Part shown: positions 45,223-53,972 of the stretch, one piece after another | Position numbering within the stretch: position 1 is the stretch's first letter | Layout of the letters: every line of letters starts with the position of its first letter | Assembly (NCBI RefSeq): GCF_004362715.1 | Contig: NZ_SNYC01000003.1 | Location: forward strand, 1-64,000 | DNA: 64,000 nt | Source: Pedobacter metabolipauper | GTDB taxonomy: Bacteria > Bacteroidota > Bacteroidia > Sphingobacteriales > Sphingobacteriaceae | Direction of reading: 5' to 3' | Made by a program: the position numbers and the translations under genes | Notes under the pieces: generated by a model | The model's database searches: none | Told to the model about the DNA's origin: nothing | Seen by the model: only the letters and a program-made list of their open reading frames with translations

Positions 45223-45438
45223 TTTGCTGAAGAATCTAATCTGTAAATATAATATTTAAACATTTATGATTTATCTGATCTTTTTATGAATCAGAATTTA
45301 GCGCTGATCTTTCAGAATTTTCTGCGCTTCTTTTATAAAAAACGAATTCTTAAATACTGAAATTATGAGTAGATTGCATGATGAGCGGGGGTACTGACCT
45401 TCGTTCAAATGAAGTATTTAATGTTAACCAAATAAAAA

Positions 45439-46281
45439 ATGCAAATCTCTTTTGAAAGCCGCTATGCGTTTAGCCCGTCTGAAACAAAGCAAATGGATAC
45501 GACGGCACTCCGTACTAATTTTTTGATAGAAAAACTGTTTGAAGCTGATTGTATTCACCTTACTTTATCACATTACGATCGTTACATTACTGGTGGTGTA
45601 ATGCCGGTTCAGGAAACCATATCCATTGGTAATCCAAACTACCTGAAAGCAAACTATTTTTTGGAAAGGAGGGAACTTGGGATCATTAATGTAGGATCAA
45701 AAGGGACAGTTACTGCAGATGGTGAAAGTTTTGAACTCGATTTTAAAGAAGCACTATATTTGGGTAAAGGTATAAAGGAAGTTACTTTTTCTTCAGCGGA
45801 TAAAAACGAACCTGCTAAGTTTTATATCAATTCTGCACCTGCACACCATGCATATCCTTCAAAAAAGGTAGCCAAAGCGGATGCTGAAATTGTAGAACTG
45901 GGAAGTGCCGAAACGGCCAATCACCGGGTAATCAATAAACTGATCGTAAACAGTGTTGTTTCAACCTGCCAGCTGCAGATGGGCATGACCGAATTAAAAA
46001 GCGGGAGTGTTTGGAATACCATGCCTGCACATACGCATGACCGCAGGATGGAAGTTTACTTCTATTTTGAGGTTCCTAAAGGTCAGAGTGTTTGTCATTT
46101 TATGGGCGAGCCACAAGAAACCAGGCACATCTGGATGCAGTCTGAACAGGCGGTGATTTCTCCAAACTGGTCTGTACATTCCGGTGCAGGAACGAGCAAT
46201 TATACGTTCATCTGGGGAATGGCGGGAGAAAATCTGGACTATGGCGATATGGACCATTGTGCTATTACAGAACTCAAATAA
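45439..46281 (+). CDS. kduI: 5-keto-4-deoxyuronate isomerase
   Basis: A 280-residue cupin-fold zinc enzyme. Zinc-binding His/Glu stretch TMPAHTHDRRMEVYFYFE near residue 196 (seen as PAHTHDRRMEVYFYF) and PNWSVHSGAGTSNYTFIWG near 247. It converts 5-keto-4-deoxyuronate from pectin or other uronan lyases into 3-deoxy-D-glycero-2,5-hexodiulosonate, the substrate of KduD. The operon continues with DUF4861 and kduD. Confidence 0.95.
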   Translation: MQISFESRYAFSPSETKQMDTTALRTNFLIEKLFEADCIHLTLSHYDRYITGGVMPVQETISIGNPNYLKANYFLERRELGIINVGSKGTVTADGESFELDFKEALYLGKGIKEVTFSSADKNEPAKFYINSAPAHHAYPSKKVAKADAEIVELGSAETANHRVINKLIVNSVVSTCQLQMGMTELKSGSVWNTMPAHTHDRRMEVYFYFEVPKGQSVCHFMGEPQETRHIWMQSEQAVISPNWSVHSGAGTSNYTFIWGMAGENLDYGDMDHCAITELK

Positions 46282-46294
46282 ATTCATTATTGCT

Positions 46295-47422
46295 ATGAAA
46301 AAAAGTATGTTTCTTTTACTGTGGGGCCTGGTTCTTTGTACTGCCTTAACTGCGCAGACGATATCCATTAACCTCACTAATCCTGGTAATTTTAGCCGGA
46401 ACAAAGAAGTAGTTTCCATTAATTGGAAGGATCTGGTTTCAAAAGACCCAAAATTGAAGGCAGATAACTTTAAGGTGATTGATGCCGCTACAAAGAAAGA
46501 AGTTCCATTTCAGCTCGAATATAAAGGCTTAAATACGGTGCAAAATTTACTGGTTCAGGTTACTATTGGACCTGATCAGGTAATCCGTTTAACCCTAATT
46601 CCGGGTAAACCTTCGATATTCCCTGTTGCAGCTTTTGGAAGGTATGTTCCTGAACGAATGGATGATTTTGCATGGGAAAACGATAAGATGGCTTTTCGTG
46701 CCTACGGTAAAGCACTGGAAAGTACCAAAGAAAATGCATTTGGTATGGATGTTTGGGCTAAAAGAACGGATAAGATGATTATCAACGACTGGTATAAAAC
46801 GGGAGATTATCATAAAGACCATGGTGACGGGCTGGATTATTACAGTGTAGGTTTTACGCTTGGTGCCGGAGACATTGCGCCTTATATCAATCAATCGATC
46901 ATTTTTTCAAAGAACTACCGAACCTGGAAAGTTCTGGATCAGGGACCTTTGCGTTTCACCTTTCAGTTGGGTTACGAAGACTGGAATGTGGATGGAAAAA
47001 TGGTTAAGGTATTGAAAACAATTTTACTGGATGCAGGGTCACAATTGAACCGCGTAGAAGCGGTTTACTCTTTTTCCGGAGCTGCAGATTTACCAGTTGT
47101 AATGGGGATTGTGAAAAGAAAGGATCCCGGAAGTGTAATGATGAATGAGGTTGATGGGATAATGGGCTATTGGGAACCACAGCATGGCGATGATGGTACG
47201 ATTGGAGTTGGTGTTCTATCACTTCAAAAACCAGCAATGATGAGTGCCGAAAACGGACATTTGTTAACCCATTCTTCTGCCAAAAATGGCGAACCCGTAG
47301 TTTATTATAGCGGCGCTGCCTGGAGCAAGTCTACCGACATTAAAACTGCGGAGCAATGGTTTAGATATTTAAACAGTTTTCAACTGAAGCTTGAAAAACC
47401 TGTAGTGGTTAGGGTGCAGTAG
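46295..47422 (+). CDS. DUF4861-family exported protein
   Basis: A 375-residue protein. Start ATG 46295, just after kduI, opens a signal peptide (MKKSMFLLLWGLVLCTALTAQ). A longer upstream frame would overlap kduI. The body (NNLTNPGNFSRNKEVV, GRYVPERMDDFAWENDKMAFRAYG, KDHGDGLDYYSVG) is beta-rich and matches DUF4861, a family found in uronate and pectin loci; some members act on rhamnogalacturonan-type oligosaccharides, but I would not assign a reaction. It lies between kduI and kduD. Confidence 0.8.
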   Translation: MKKSMFLLLWGLVLCTALTAQTISINLTNPGNFSRNKEVVSINWKDLVSKDPKLKADNFKVIDAATKKEVPFQLEYKGLNTVQNLLVQVTIGPDQVIRLTLIPGKPSIFPVAAFGRYVPERMDDFAWENDKMAFRAYGKALESTKENAFGMDVWAKRTDKMIINDWYKTGDYHKDHGDGLDYYSVGFTLGAGDIAPYINQSIIFSKNYRTWKVLDQGPLRFTFQLGYEDWNVDGKMVKVLKTILLDAGSQLNRVEAVYSFSGAADLPVVMGIVKRKDPGSVMMNEVDGIMGYWEPQHGDDGTIGVGVLSLQKPAMMSAENGHLLTHSSAKNGEPVVYYSGAAWSKSTDIKTAEQWFRYLNSFQLKLEKPVVVRVQ

Positions 47423-47523
47423 AAGATTGAGATGGGTTGTGTAACCAACTTTTACTATCAGACAAAATAGATGGATCTTTGAAAGAAAGATATTTAATAA
47501 TTAACCAGTTTTGAATAATAAAT

Positions 47524-48294
47524 ATGGCGGTACTTGATTTGTTTAAACTTGATGGAAAGATAGCTGTTGTAACCGGTTGTAAGCGGGGCATTGGTAAGGC
47601 TATGGCTGAAGCGTTAGCCGAAGCAGGAGCAGATATTATCGGTGTATCTGCAAGTTTAGAGCTAAATGGGAGTGATGTTGAACTGTCTGTAAAGAAACTG
47701 GGCAGGAATTTTTACGCCTATCAGTGCGATTTTAGCGACCGTAATTCCTTAAAGCAGTTTTGTGAACAAGTAAAGAAAGACCATCCGGCAATAGATATTC
47801 TTGTTAATAATGCAGGCACAATTCTTAGAAAGCCCATTGCAGAGCATCCGGATGAATTTTGGGACGAGGTAATTGCCGTAAACCAGACTGCGCCATTCAT
47901 TTTAACACGGGAGATTGGCCGGGATATGGTTGAACGCGGAACCGGAAAGATTATATTTACGGCATCGCTGCTTACGTTTCAGGGAGGTGTTAATGTGCCC
48001 GGTTATGCGGCCAGTAAAGGTGCTGTCGGTCAGTTGACCAAGGCTTTTGCGAATGAATGGGCAGGTAAAGGGGTTCATGTGAATGCAATTGCCCCTGGTT
48101 ATATCTCAACAGATAATACTACAGCATTAAGGGCGGATGAAGACAGAAGCAGATCTATACTGGAACGGATCCCTGCAAACCGCTGGGGTGAAGCTTCGGA
48201 CTTTAAAGGACCAATTGTGTTTTTAGCTTCTGAAGCATCGAACTATATGCATGGAACAGTGATGACAGTAGATGGTGGGTGGATGGGCAGATAG
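47524..48294 (+). CDS. kduD: 2-deoxy-D-gluconate 3-dehydrogenase / DKII reductase (SDR)
   Basis: A 256-residue SDR. Cofactor motif VTGCKRGIGKAMAE near residue 17, NNAGTILRKP near 90, Ser in FTASLLTFQGG near 142, catalytic YAASKGAV near 157, and C-terminal DGGWMGR. The NAGTILRKP segment and the end DGGW are close to KduD sequences. It reduces 3-deoxy-D-glycero-2,5-hexodiulosonate to KDG with NAD(P)H. Last gene of the kduI-DUF4861-kduD operon; its stop lies 2 bp from the stop of the convergent AraC gene. Confidence 0.92.
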   Translation: MAVLDLFKLDGKIAVVTGCKRGIGKAMAEALAEAGADIIGVSASLELNGSDVELSVKKLGRNFYAYQCDFSDRNSLKQFCEQVKKDHPAIDILVNNAGTILRKPIAEHPDEFWDEVIAVNQTAPFILTREIGRDMVERGTGKIIFTASLLTFQGGVNVPGYAASKGAVGQLTKAFANEWAGKGVHVNAIAPGYISTDNTTALRADEDRSRSILERIPANRWGEASDFKGPIVFLASEASNYMHGTVMTVDGGWMGR

Positions 48295-48296
48295 CT

Positions 48297-49166
48297 TTAT
48301 TTATTTAAATACGACTTTTGATACGTTAGCGGACTTTTACCGGTAATTATTTTAAAGTGTTTATGGAAACTCGCAAAATTATGGAAACCGCTTTCATAAC
48401 AGATCTGCTTTACATTCATACTGTCTTCAATTAAAAGCTTGCATGCGTGGCCTACACGTATCTCACTAATAAATTGGGTATAGGTTTTCCTCGTCCTGGA
48501 TTTAAAATATCTGCAAAATGAATTGGGACTGATATTGGCCACTGCAGCCATTTCTTCCATCTGGATCTTTCTTTTAAAATTGGCTATGGAGTAATTATAA
48601 ATGGCATTGATCCGCTCATTCTCTGTGTCCTCAAAATTGTGTCGAAATCCGATTGATGATAATAATTGCGTACCGGCAAAGCTTTCTATAGCCATTAAAG
48701 CTTCTATTAATGTCATAATCCTTTTCGGACCTTCAGAAAGTAAAATAGATTCCAATAGTTCACCAATTTGCGCTTTGCCTTTATCCTGAACCTGGATACC
48801 CCGCTGTGCTTTTTCCAGAACCAGTTTAAGTGTTTTATTTTCAGGAAGATTAATGAATTGGTTGCCCCAAAAGTTTTCGCAAAAATGAACTACAATCACA
48901 TCTGCATTATTCTTCTCTTCTTCATTGAAATAAACATCGTCAAATTTCCAGTAATGCGGTAAATGTGCACCAACAAGAACCACATCTCCGGATTTAAACC
49001 GCTTGATACTGTCGCCGATAAACTGGGTTCCATTTCCGCTTTTAAAATAGATCAACTCTACCTCAGCATGATAATGCCAGCGATTATTAATGTACGGGAC
49101 ATTATCTCTCCTGGCACTAAATGAGTTGATCGGATTGCTGGTTACCTTAAGTAATTGAGGCTTCAT
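48297..49166 (-). CDS. AraC-family regulator with cupin sensor, probably of the uronate operon
   Basis: A 289-residue protein. The N-terminal cupin has WHYHAEVELIYFKSGNGTQF near residue 27 (seen as YHAEVELIYFKSG). The C-terminal two HTH motifs are MEEMAAVANISPNSFCRYF near 202 and VKQICYESGFHNFASFHKHF near 252. Convergent with kduD and 2 bp away, it is the natural candidate to respond to a uronate and control kduI/DUF4861/kduD and possibly uxuA-uxaC (inference; no operator identified). Confidence 0.88.
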   Translation of the reverse strand: MKPQLLKVTSNPINSFSARRDNVPYINNRWHYHAEVELIYFKSGNGTQFIGDSIKRFKSGDVVLVGAHLPHYWKFDDVYFNEEEKNNADVIVVHFCENFWGNQFINLPENKTLKLVLEKAQRGIQVQDKGKAQIGELLESILLSEGPKRIMTLIEALMAIESFAGTQLLSSIGFRHNFEDTENERINAIYNYSIANFKRKIQMEEMAAVANISPNSFCRYFKSRTRKTYTQFISEIRVGHACKLLIEDSMNVKQICYESGFHNFASFHKHFKIITGKSPLTYQKSYLNK

Positions 49167-49264
49167 TTGATTTAAAGAATTTCTGGGTAATTTGGCCTGT
49201 TTAATTATCTAAATTAAAGTTAATATTTAATATTTACCTGTATGTAACAATAAAATAATAAATA

Positions 49265-49652
49265 GTGCCAATATTGCTGAATATTGCAGTTAACTATTCT
49301 CCTCGTTATTCGTATAAGTTGTCTAATATGAATATTGCTTTAAATTCCAGGATCACTTTACCTAAGTTATCATTTTTAACAGTTAATAGTAATAAGAGAT
49401 TTAATTCTGGCCTGATTGGCATATCGACGAATCCGCTATCATTAACGGTACTATAGGTAAAGCCATATTAAAAAGAAACAGATGGGCATATCTCTTGTTG
49501 TAAACGATCTGCTAAACCAGGGCAATGAGCCGATGCGATCATTCTCTGGTAATTCGGTAACAGATTTAAGAACTAACCAGGTTACGCGATACGTTCTTTT
49601 GAATTGTACTTTAAAGCTGAATGAACTTGATGGTATAAACAGGAATTATTAA
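49265..49652 (+). pseudogene. Decayed C-terminal remnant of an outer-membrane beta-barrel (TonB receptor-like) protein
   Basis: Frame 1 (49265-49456) reads NIALNSRITLPKLSFLTVNS then NKRFNSGLIGISTNPLSLTV and stops. The sense continues in another frame as GKAILKRNR and, from 49482, MGISLVVNDLLNQG, SFSGNSVTDLRTNQVTRYV, LLNCTLKLNEL, ending at TAA 49652. Together these are the last strands of a Bacteroidota outer-membrane barrel (OMP_b-brl_3 style), broken by at least two frameshifts and lacking the plug and most of the barrel. The AT-rich stretch 49167-49264 upstream shows no other coding remnant. Confidence 0.7.
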
Positions 49653-49737
49653 CCTCATTGTGTTACTTTAACAAAATAAGATTAAAAAAGTATGTTTAAA
49701 CTTTCTTTTATTGAAAAAGATAATTACATTTGGGCTT

Positions 49738-49803
49738 ACCCTTTCGGGGGTATGTTTTTCATAGGTAGATGTAGGGTCGAAAATTTATTTTCGGCCCTTT
49801 TTT
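49738..49803 (+). ncRNA. Candidate small RNA with own promoter and terminator
   Basis: A -7 box TACATTTG lies at 49725-49732. Three compact hairpins follow: TACCC/GGGTA-type at 49737-49752, TATG-ttttt-CATA at 49751-49763, and the terminator at 49774. Total about 65 nt. It could instead be the 5' leader of ubiX, but the terminator before ubiX argues for a separate unit or an attenuator. Confidence 0.35.
49774..49803 (+). terminator. Strong rho-independent terminator upstream of ubiX
   Basis: A 10-bp stem GGGTCGAAAA / TTTTCGGCCC (one G-U) with a 4-nt loop and six T, ending 33 bp before the ubiX ATG. Confidence 0.85.
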
Positions 49804-49835
49804 GTTTCTCAAGGATATGTATCTTTATCCGGTCT

Positions 49836-50399
49836 ATGAAAAAAAAGAAAATCATTGTTGCAATTACCGGTGCCAGCGGATCCATATATGCTAAGTTGTT
49901 ATTAGATAGCTTATTGAAATTATCCGATCAGATTGAAAAAGTTGGTGTGGTGATGTCTGATAATGCCAAAGAAGTTTGGCGCTTTGAACTCGGACATGAA
50001 GATTACAACAATTATCCGTTCGATTTTTATCAGAAGATGGATTTTAATGCTCCATTTGCATCAGGATCAGCCAAATTTGATACCATGATCATTATGCCCT
50101 GCTCTATGGGGACACTCGGACGAATTGCACATGGGATATCTAACGATTTGATCTCGCGTGCCGCAGATGTGATCTTAAAAGAACGCAGAAAACTAATCGC
50201 TGTAGTTCGTGATACTCCTTTTAGCCTCATTCATATTAACAATATGAAAACGGTAACGGAAGCAGGAGGGATCATTTGTCCGGCAAATCCATCGTACTAC
50301 AGTCTCCCTAAAAGTATAGAAGAAGTAGCGCAAACTGTCGTAAGCCGGGTTATTGATCTTTGTGGATTGGAGCAGGACAGCTATCGCTGGCAGGAATAA
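49836..50399 (+). CDS. ubiX: Flavin prenyltransferase UbiX
   Basis: A 187-residue protein. Start ATG 49836 (MKKKKIIVAITGASGSIYAK); a longer frame from 49692 would run through the terminator. FMN-binding GASGSIYAKLLLD near residue 11, SMGTLGRIAHGISNDLISRAADV near 90 (seen as MGTLGRIAHGIS), and the dimethylallyl-phosphate site RERR-like LKERRKLIAVVRDTP near 120. It makes prenylated FMN for UbiD-type decarboxylases; no ubiD is in the window. The -7 box TATCTTTA lies only 8 bp before the ATG, so the mRNA may be nearly leaderless. Confidence 0.93.
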   Translation: MKKKKIIVAITGASGSIYAKLLLDSLLKLSDQIEKVGVVMSDNAKEVWRFELGHEDYNNYPFDFYQKMDFNAPFASGSAKFDTMIIMPCSMGTLGRIAHGISNDLISRAADVILKERRKLIAVVRDTPFSLIHINNMKTVTEAGGIICPANPSYYSLPKSIEEVAQTVVSRVIDLCGLEQDSYRWQE

Positions 50400-50439
50400 A
50401 GGCAAATTCGCAAATCTTTTATTATCTTTGCATCCTCAA

Positions 50440-51759
50440 ATGAAAACTGTTGCATTTTATACTTTAGGCTGTAAATTAAATTTTTCAGAAACATCTACCA
50501 TAGGCAGGTTATTTACCGATGCGGGTTATGGTGTAGTAGATTTTACGGCAGGTGCTGATGTTTACGTCATCAATACCTGCTCTGTCACTGAACATGCCGA
50601 TAAGAAGTGCCGTAAGGTTGTTAAAGAAGCTTTAAAATATTCTCCAAATGCTTATGTAACTATTGTAGGCTGCTATGCCCAGTTGAAACCTGTTGAAATT
50701 GCAGAAATTGAAGGGGTGGATATGGTGCTGGGTGCTGCTGAAAAATTCAGGATAGTAGAATATATCTCTGACCTGACTAAATTACCTAAGGCTGTTATTC
50801 ACCAGCAGAACATTGAGAAAGTAAATCATAATTTTATTGCAGCCTATTCTATTGGCGACAGGACCAGGACCTTTCTAAAGGTTCAGGATGGATGTGATTA
50901 CCCATGTACTTATTGTACCATTCCATTGGCACGTGGCGGAAGTCGCAGTGATACGATAGAAAACGTGATTAACCGCGCCCGGCAGATTGTTGAAAGTGGT
51001 GTAAAAGAGATTGTACTAACCGGGGTTAACCTGGGCGACTTTGGTATCCGTGATGGAAAAAGAGAAGATAAATTCTTTGACCTGGTAAGGGCACTGGATG
51101 ATGTCGACGGCATTGAACGCATCCGGATCTCATCGATAGAACCCAATTTACTGAGCAATGAGATCATCGATTTTGTAGCGACATCAAAACGCTTTGTACC
51201 ACATTTTCATATACCATTGCAGTCTGGTTCCAATAAGATCCTCGGATTAATGCGCAGAAGGTATCAACGCGAGTTATACACGGAACGTGTGGCTAAAATT
51301 AAAGCGCTTATTCCAAATTGCTGCATAGGAGTTGATGTTATTGTAGGTTTTCCGGGTGAAACCCATGAAGACTTTTTAGATACCTATCAGTTCCTAAATG
51401 AGCTGGATGTTTCTTATCTTCATGTATTTACCTATTCAGAACGTGAGCAGACAGCTGCTGCTGAAATGCAAGGCCGTGTAGCAGGAAGTACCCGTGCCGA
51501 CCGCAGTAAGATGCTCCACATTTTATCTGATAAGAAAAGAAGGGCCTTCTATCAATCCCAAATTGGAACTGTTGGTGAGGTACTCTTTGAAGACGATCAA
51601 AAAAATGGTTACATGCACGGTTTTACAAAAAACTATGTTAAAGTAAAGGCCAAATACGATCCGGTCATGGTTAACGAAATCAAAGTTGTTAAGCTCGTTG
51701 AGCTGAGTGCTGACGGAGAGGTGGAAGTTGAAGAAACAGCAGAAGTTTTAGTGCATTAA
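50440..51759 (+). CDS. mtaB: tRNA (N6-L-threonylcarbamoyladenosine(37)-C(2))-methylthiotransferase
   Basis: A 439-residue radical-SAM methylthiotransferase. Start ATG 50440 (MKTVAFYTLGCKLNFSE). The N-terminal UPF0004 cluster Cys are in TLGCKLN, NTCSVT and VGCYAQ, and the radical-SAM cluster is CDYPCTYCTIP near residue 151. The DGCDYPCTYC and SGSNKILGLMRRRY motifs and C-terminal TRAM region fit MtaB rather than MiaB. It converts t6A to ms2t6A in tRNAs that read ANN codons. A -7 box TATCTTTG ends 10 bp before the ATG (leaderless candidate). Confidence 0.9.
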   Translation: MKTVAFYTLGCKLNFSETSTIGRLFTDAGYGVVDFTAGADVYVINTCSVTEHADKKCRKVVKEALKYSPNAYVTIVGCYAQLKPVEIAEIEGVDMVLGAAEKFRIVEYISDLTKLPKAVIHQQNIEKVNHNFIAAYSIGDRTRTFLKVQDGCDYPCTYCTIPLARGGSRSDTIENVINRARQIVESGVKEIVLTGVNLGDFGIRDGKREDKFFDLVRALDDVDGIERIRISSIEPNLLSNEIIDFVATSKRFVPHFHIPLQSGSNKILGLMRRRYQRELYTERVAKIKALIPNCCIGVDVIVGFPGETHEDFLDTYQFLNELDVSYLHVFTYSEREQTAAAEMQGRVAGSTRADRSKMLHILSDKKRRAFYQSQIGTVGEVLFEDDQKNGYMHGFTKNYVKVKAKYDPVMVNEIKVVKLVELSADGEVEVEETAEVLVH

Positions 51760-51789
51760 TCCTATATTCGCATAAAACTTTTTATACGT

Positions 51790-52950
51790 ATGTTTCCTAC
51801 TGTTTCTCATTTTATAGAATATCTTTTTGGTGTACAGGTCCCGCTTCCATTTAATACATTTGGTGTGTTCGTTGCTTTGGCCTTTGTTGCCGGGTACTGG
51901 GCTTTTACCCAGGAGTTTAAGCGTAAAGAGGCGTTAGGTATCTTACATCCGGTTAAAAAAACAATGGTAGTTGGTAAGCCGGCAACAACGACAGAACTTA
52001 TCTCTAACGGACTGTTTGGGTTTCTAATCGGTTATAAATTGGTTTATGCTTTACTCAATTACCAGCTTTTTGTAAGTGATGCACAAACGGTACTTCTTTC
52101 TTTAAAAGGAAGCATTATTGGCGGATTGTTTTTTGCTGCCCTGTTTGCGTATTGGGATTATAAGGAAAAGAACAGCACAAAACTACCTAAGCCTAAAACG
52201 ATTGAAGTGACTCAGCATCCCTATGAACTGATGGGTTCTCTGATTGTTTGGGCAGCTGTATGGGGCTTTTTAGGCGCTAAAATATTTGATAACCTGGAGC
52301 ATTGGGATTCCTTTGTTAAAGATCCGATCGGCGGTCTGTTGTCGTTTAGCGGTTTAACCTTTTATGGTGGTCTGATTTGCGGTGGTGCTGCCGTGCTGTA
52401 CATCGCAAGAAAAAATAACATCAAGGTGCTGCACATGCTGGATATCGGCGGACCAGGAATGATGCTTGCCTATAGCGTAGGCAGAATTGGCTGCCACCTG
52501 TCTGGTGACGGCGACTGGGGAATCTCAAATCTAAATCCTAAGCCGTTTACCTGGCTTCCGGATTGGTTATGGGCATATACCTATCCAAATAACGTAGCGG
52601 GTGAAGGAGATCCTATTGCAGGCTGTGTAGGTAAGTTCTGTAATGAGCTGCCTTTGCCGGTATATCCAACGCCGATCTATGAAGTAATCGTTTGTTTTAT
52701 TCTGTTCCTGATTCTGTGGCGCATTCGCCATCAGATCAAGTTGCCGGGAATGATGTTTGGGATCTATCTGATGATGAATGGTCTGGAGCGGTTCTTTGTA
52801 GAACTGATCCGCGTAAATACTAAATATCACGTTGCCGGAATCCAGTTCACACAGGCAGAATTAATATCGTCGATCATGTTCTTGTCGGGTTTATTACTGG
52901 TAATTTATTCCATCAGGAACAAGGACAAAGCAGAAGTAGCTAACGCTTAA
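51790..52950 (+). CDS. lgt: Prolipoprotein diacylglyceryl transferase
   Basis: A 386-residue membrane protein, longer than the E. coli enzyme (about 291) as is usual in Bacteroidota. Several TM segments; the catalytic region GRIGCHLSGDGDWG near residue 234 carries the Arg of the GRxG signature, with YPTPIYE near 295 and MNGLERFFVELIRVNTK near 332 (NGLERFF). It adds diacylglycerol to the lipobox Cys of prolipoproteins in the inner membrane, e.g. the lipoproteins in this window. It may share a transcript with mtaB (30 bp) and the phosphatase that follows. Confidence 0.93.
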   Translation: MFPTVSHFIEYLFGVQVPLPFNTFGVFVALAFVAGYWAFTQEFKRKEALGILHPVKKTMVVGKPATTTELISNGLFGFLIGYKLVYALLNYQLFVSDAQTVLLSLKGSIIGGLFFAALFAYWDYKEKNSTKLPKPKTIEVTQHPYELMGSLIVWAAVWGFLGAKIFDNLEHWDSFVKDPIGGLLSFSGLTFYGGLICGGAAVLYIARKNNIKVLHMLDIGGPGMMLAYSVGRIGCHLSGDGDWGISNLNPKPFTWLPDWLWAYTYPNNVAGEGDPIAGCVGKFCNELPLPVYPTPIYEVIVCFILFLILWRIRHQIKLPGMMFGIYLMMNGLERFFVELIRVNTKYHVAGIQFTQAELISSIMFLSGLLLVIYSIRNKDKAEVANA

Positions 52951-52960
52951 AACTCAGGCT

Positions 52961-53761
52961 GTGGATTACGAATTATTGTGCACAAAGGTTATCGCCATAA
53001 CACGGTTGACTGGTAACTTTATAAGAAAAGAATCTTTGAATTTTGACGACAAGTCTATTGAGTTTAAAGGCTTAAACGACCTCGTTTCTTACGTAGATAA
53101 AAATGCGGAGAAGTTACTGGTTGATAACTTATCCAAACTCATTCCTGAAGCTGGATTTACAACAGAAGAAGAGACCATTAATACAAAAGGCGAGGTCTAC
53201 AACTGGATCATAGATCCTCTGGATGGTACTACAAACTTTATTCATGGCATACCCACGTATTCGATCAGCATTGCATTGTATGAAGATGAGCAGCCGGTAA
53301 TTGGTGTCGTTTATGAGATTAACCGCGGGGAGATGTTTTATACCTATAAAGGGGGTAAGGCTTATCTAAACCATAAAGAGATCCGGGTTTCTTCCCGACC
53401 ATCCTTGTCGGCTTGTTTACTGGCAACAGGATTCCCGTATTATCAATTTGAAAAGCAGAAACAATATATGCAGTTATTTTCTGAAATGATGCAGAAATGC
53501 CATGGTTTAAGACGCATAGGATCTGCAGCGGTAGATTTGGCTTATGTAGCATGCGGCAGGTTTGATGCGTATTTTGAATACAATCTGAATGCCTGGGATG
53601 TTGCAGCAGGAGCATATCTTGTTCAGCAGGCAGGAGGGAATATCATGAATTTTGATGGCGGAGCAGAATTTATTGTCAAAAGGGAAATACTAGCCACAAA
53701 TGCATTAATTGATGAAGAGGTTTTGGAGATCATTCACCGGAACTTTAATACGGTTCTTTAA
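52961..53761 (+). CDS. Inositol monophosphatase family protein
   Basis: A 266-residue protein. Start is GTG 52961, 10 bp after lgt. Metal-binding motifs: TTEEET near residue 66, the strong signature WIIDPLDGTTNFIHG near 83 (seen as IDPLDGTTNF), and WDVAAGAYLVQQAGG near 210. Length and motifs fit SuhB/IMPase. Substrate (inositol phosphates, 3'-phosphoadenosine phosphate or others) is not determined; SuhB is also known as an RNA-polymerase/ribosome factor in Proteobacteria, which I do not assume here. Confidence 0.88.
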   Translation: MDYELLCTKVIAITRLTGNFIRKESLNFDDKSIEFKGLNDLVSYVDKNAEKLLVDNLSKLIPEAGFTTEEETINTKGEVYNWIIDPLDGTTNFIHGIPTYSISIALYEDEQPVIGVVYEINRGEMFYTYKGGKAYLNHKEIRVSSRPSLSACLLATGFPYYQFEKQKQYMQLFSEMMQKCHGLRRIGSAAVDLAYVACGRFDAYFEYNLNAWDVAAGAYLVQQAGGNIMNFDGGAEFIVKREILATNALIDEEVLEIIHRNFNTVL

Positions 53762-53923
53762 CCAAGATCTTACCATTCTATTTAGTTAACCCCATTGGGT
53801 TTAAGTATTGCAATTAACCCCAAGCTCCCATTGTTTAGAAGACTCAGTTTTTTAGAACTAATTAAGGTAATTTAATAATTGTTGAATATCCGGGAGCGTC
53901 AGAAGCGGATTCTAAACTGCATA

Positions 53924-53960
53924 AAAAATGGCCTGTATCCAAAAGATACAGGCCATTTTT
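53924..53960. terminator. Bidirectional terminator between the phosphatase and nfu genes
   Basis: Perfect 16-bp stem AAAAATGGCCTGTATC / GATACAGGCCATTTTT with a 5-nt loop; T-runs on both sides serve convergent genes. The remaining 150 bp up to 53923 show no gene. Confidence 0.92.
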
Positions 53961-53972
53961 GTAATTCGTTAT

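Noticed and set aside
45994..46419. 141-codon antisense frame across the kduI/DUF4861 junction
   Set aside because: Overlaps two well supported genes and shows no recognisable domain.
49692..49835. N-terminal extension of ubiX
   Set aside because: The frame runs through a strong terminator hairpin and the protein before MKKKKIIVAITG has no UbiX similarity.
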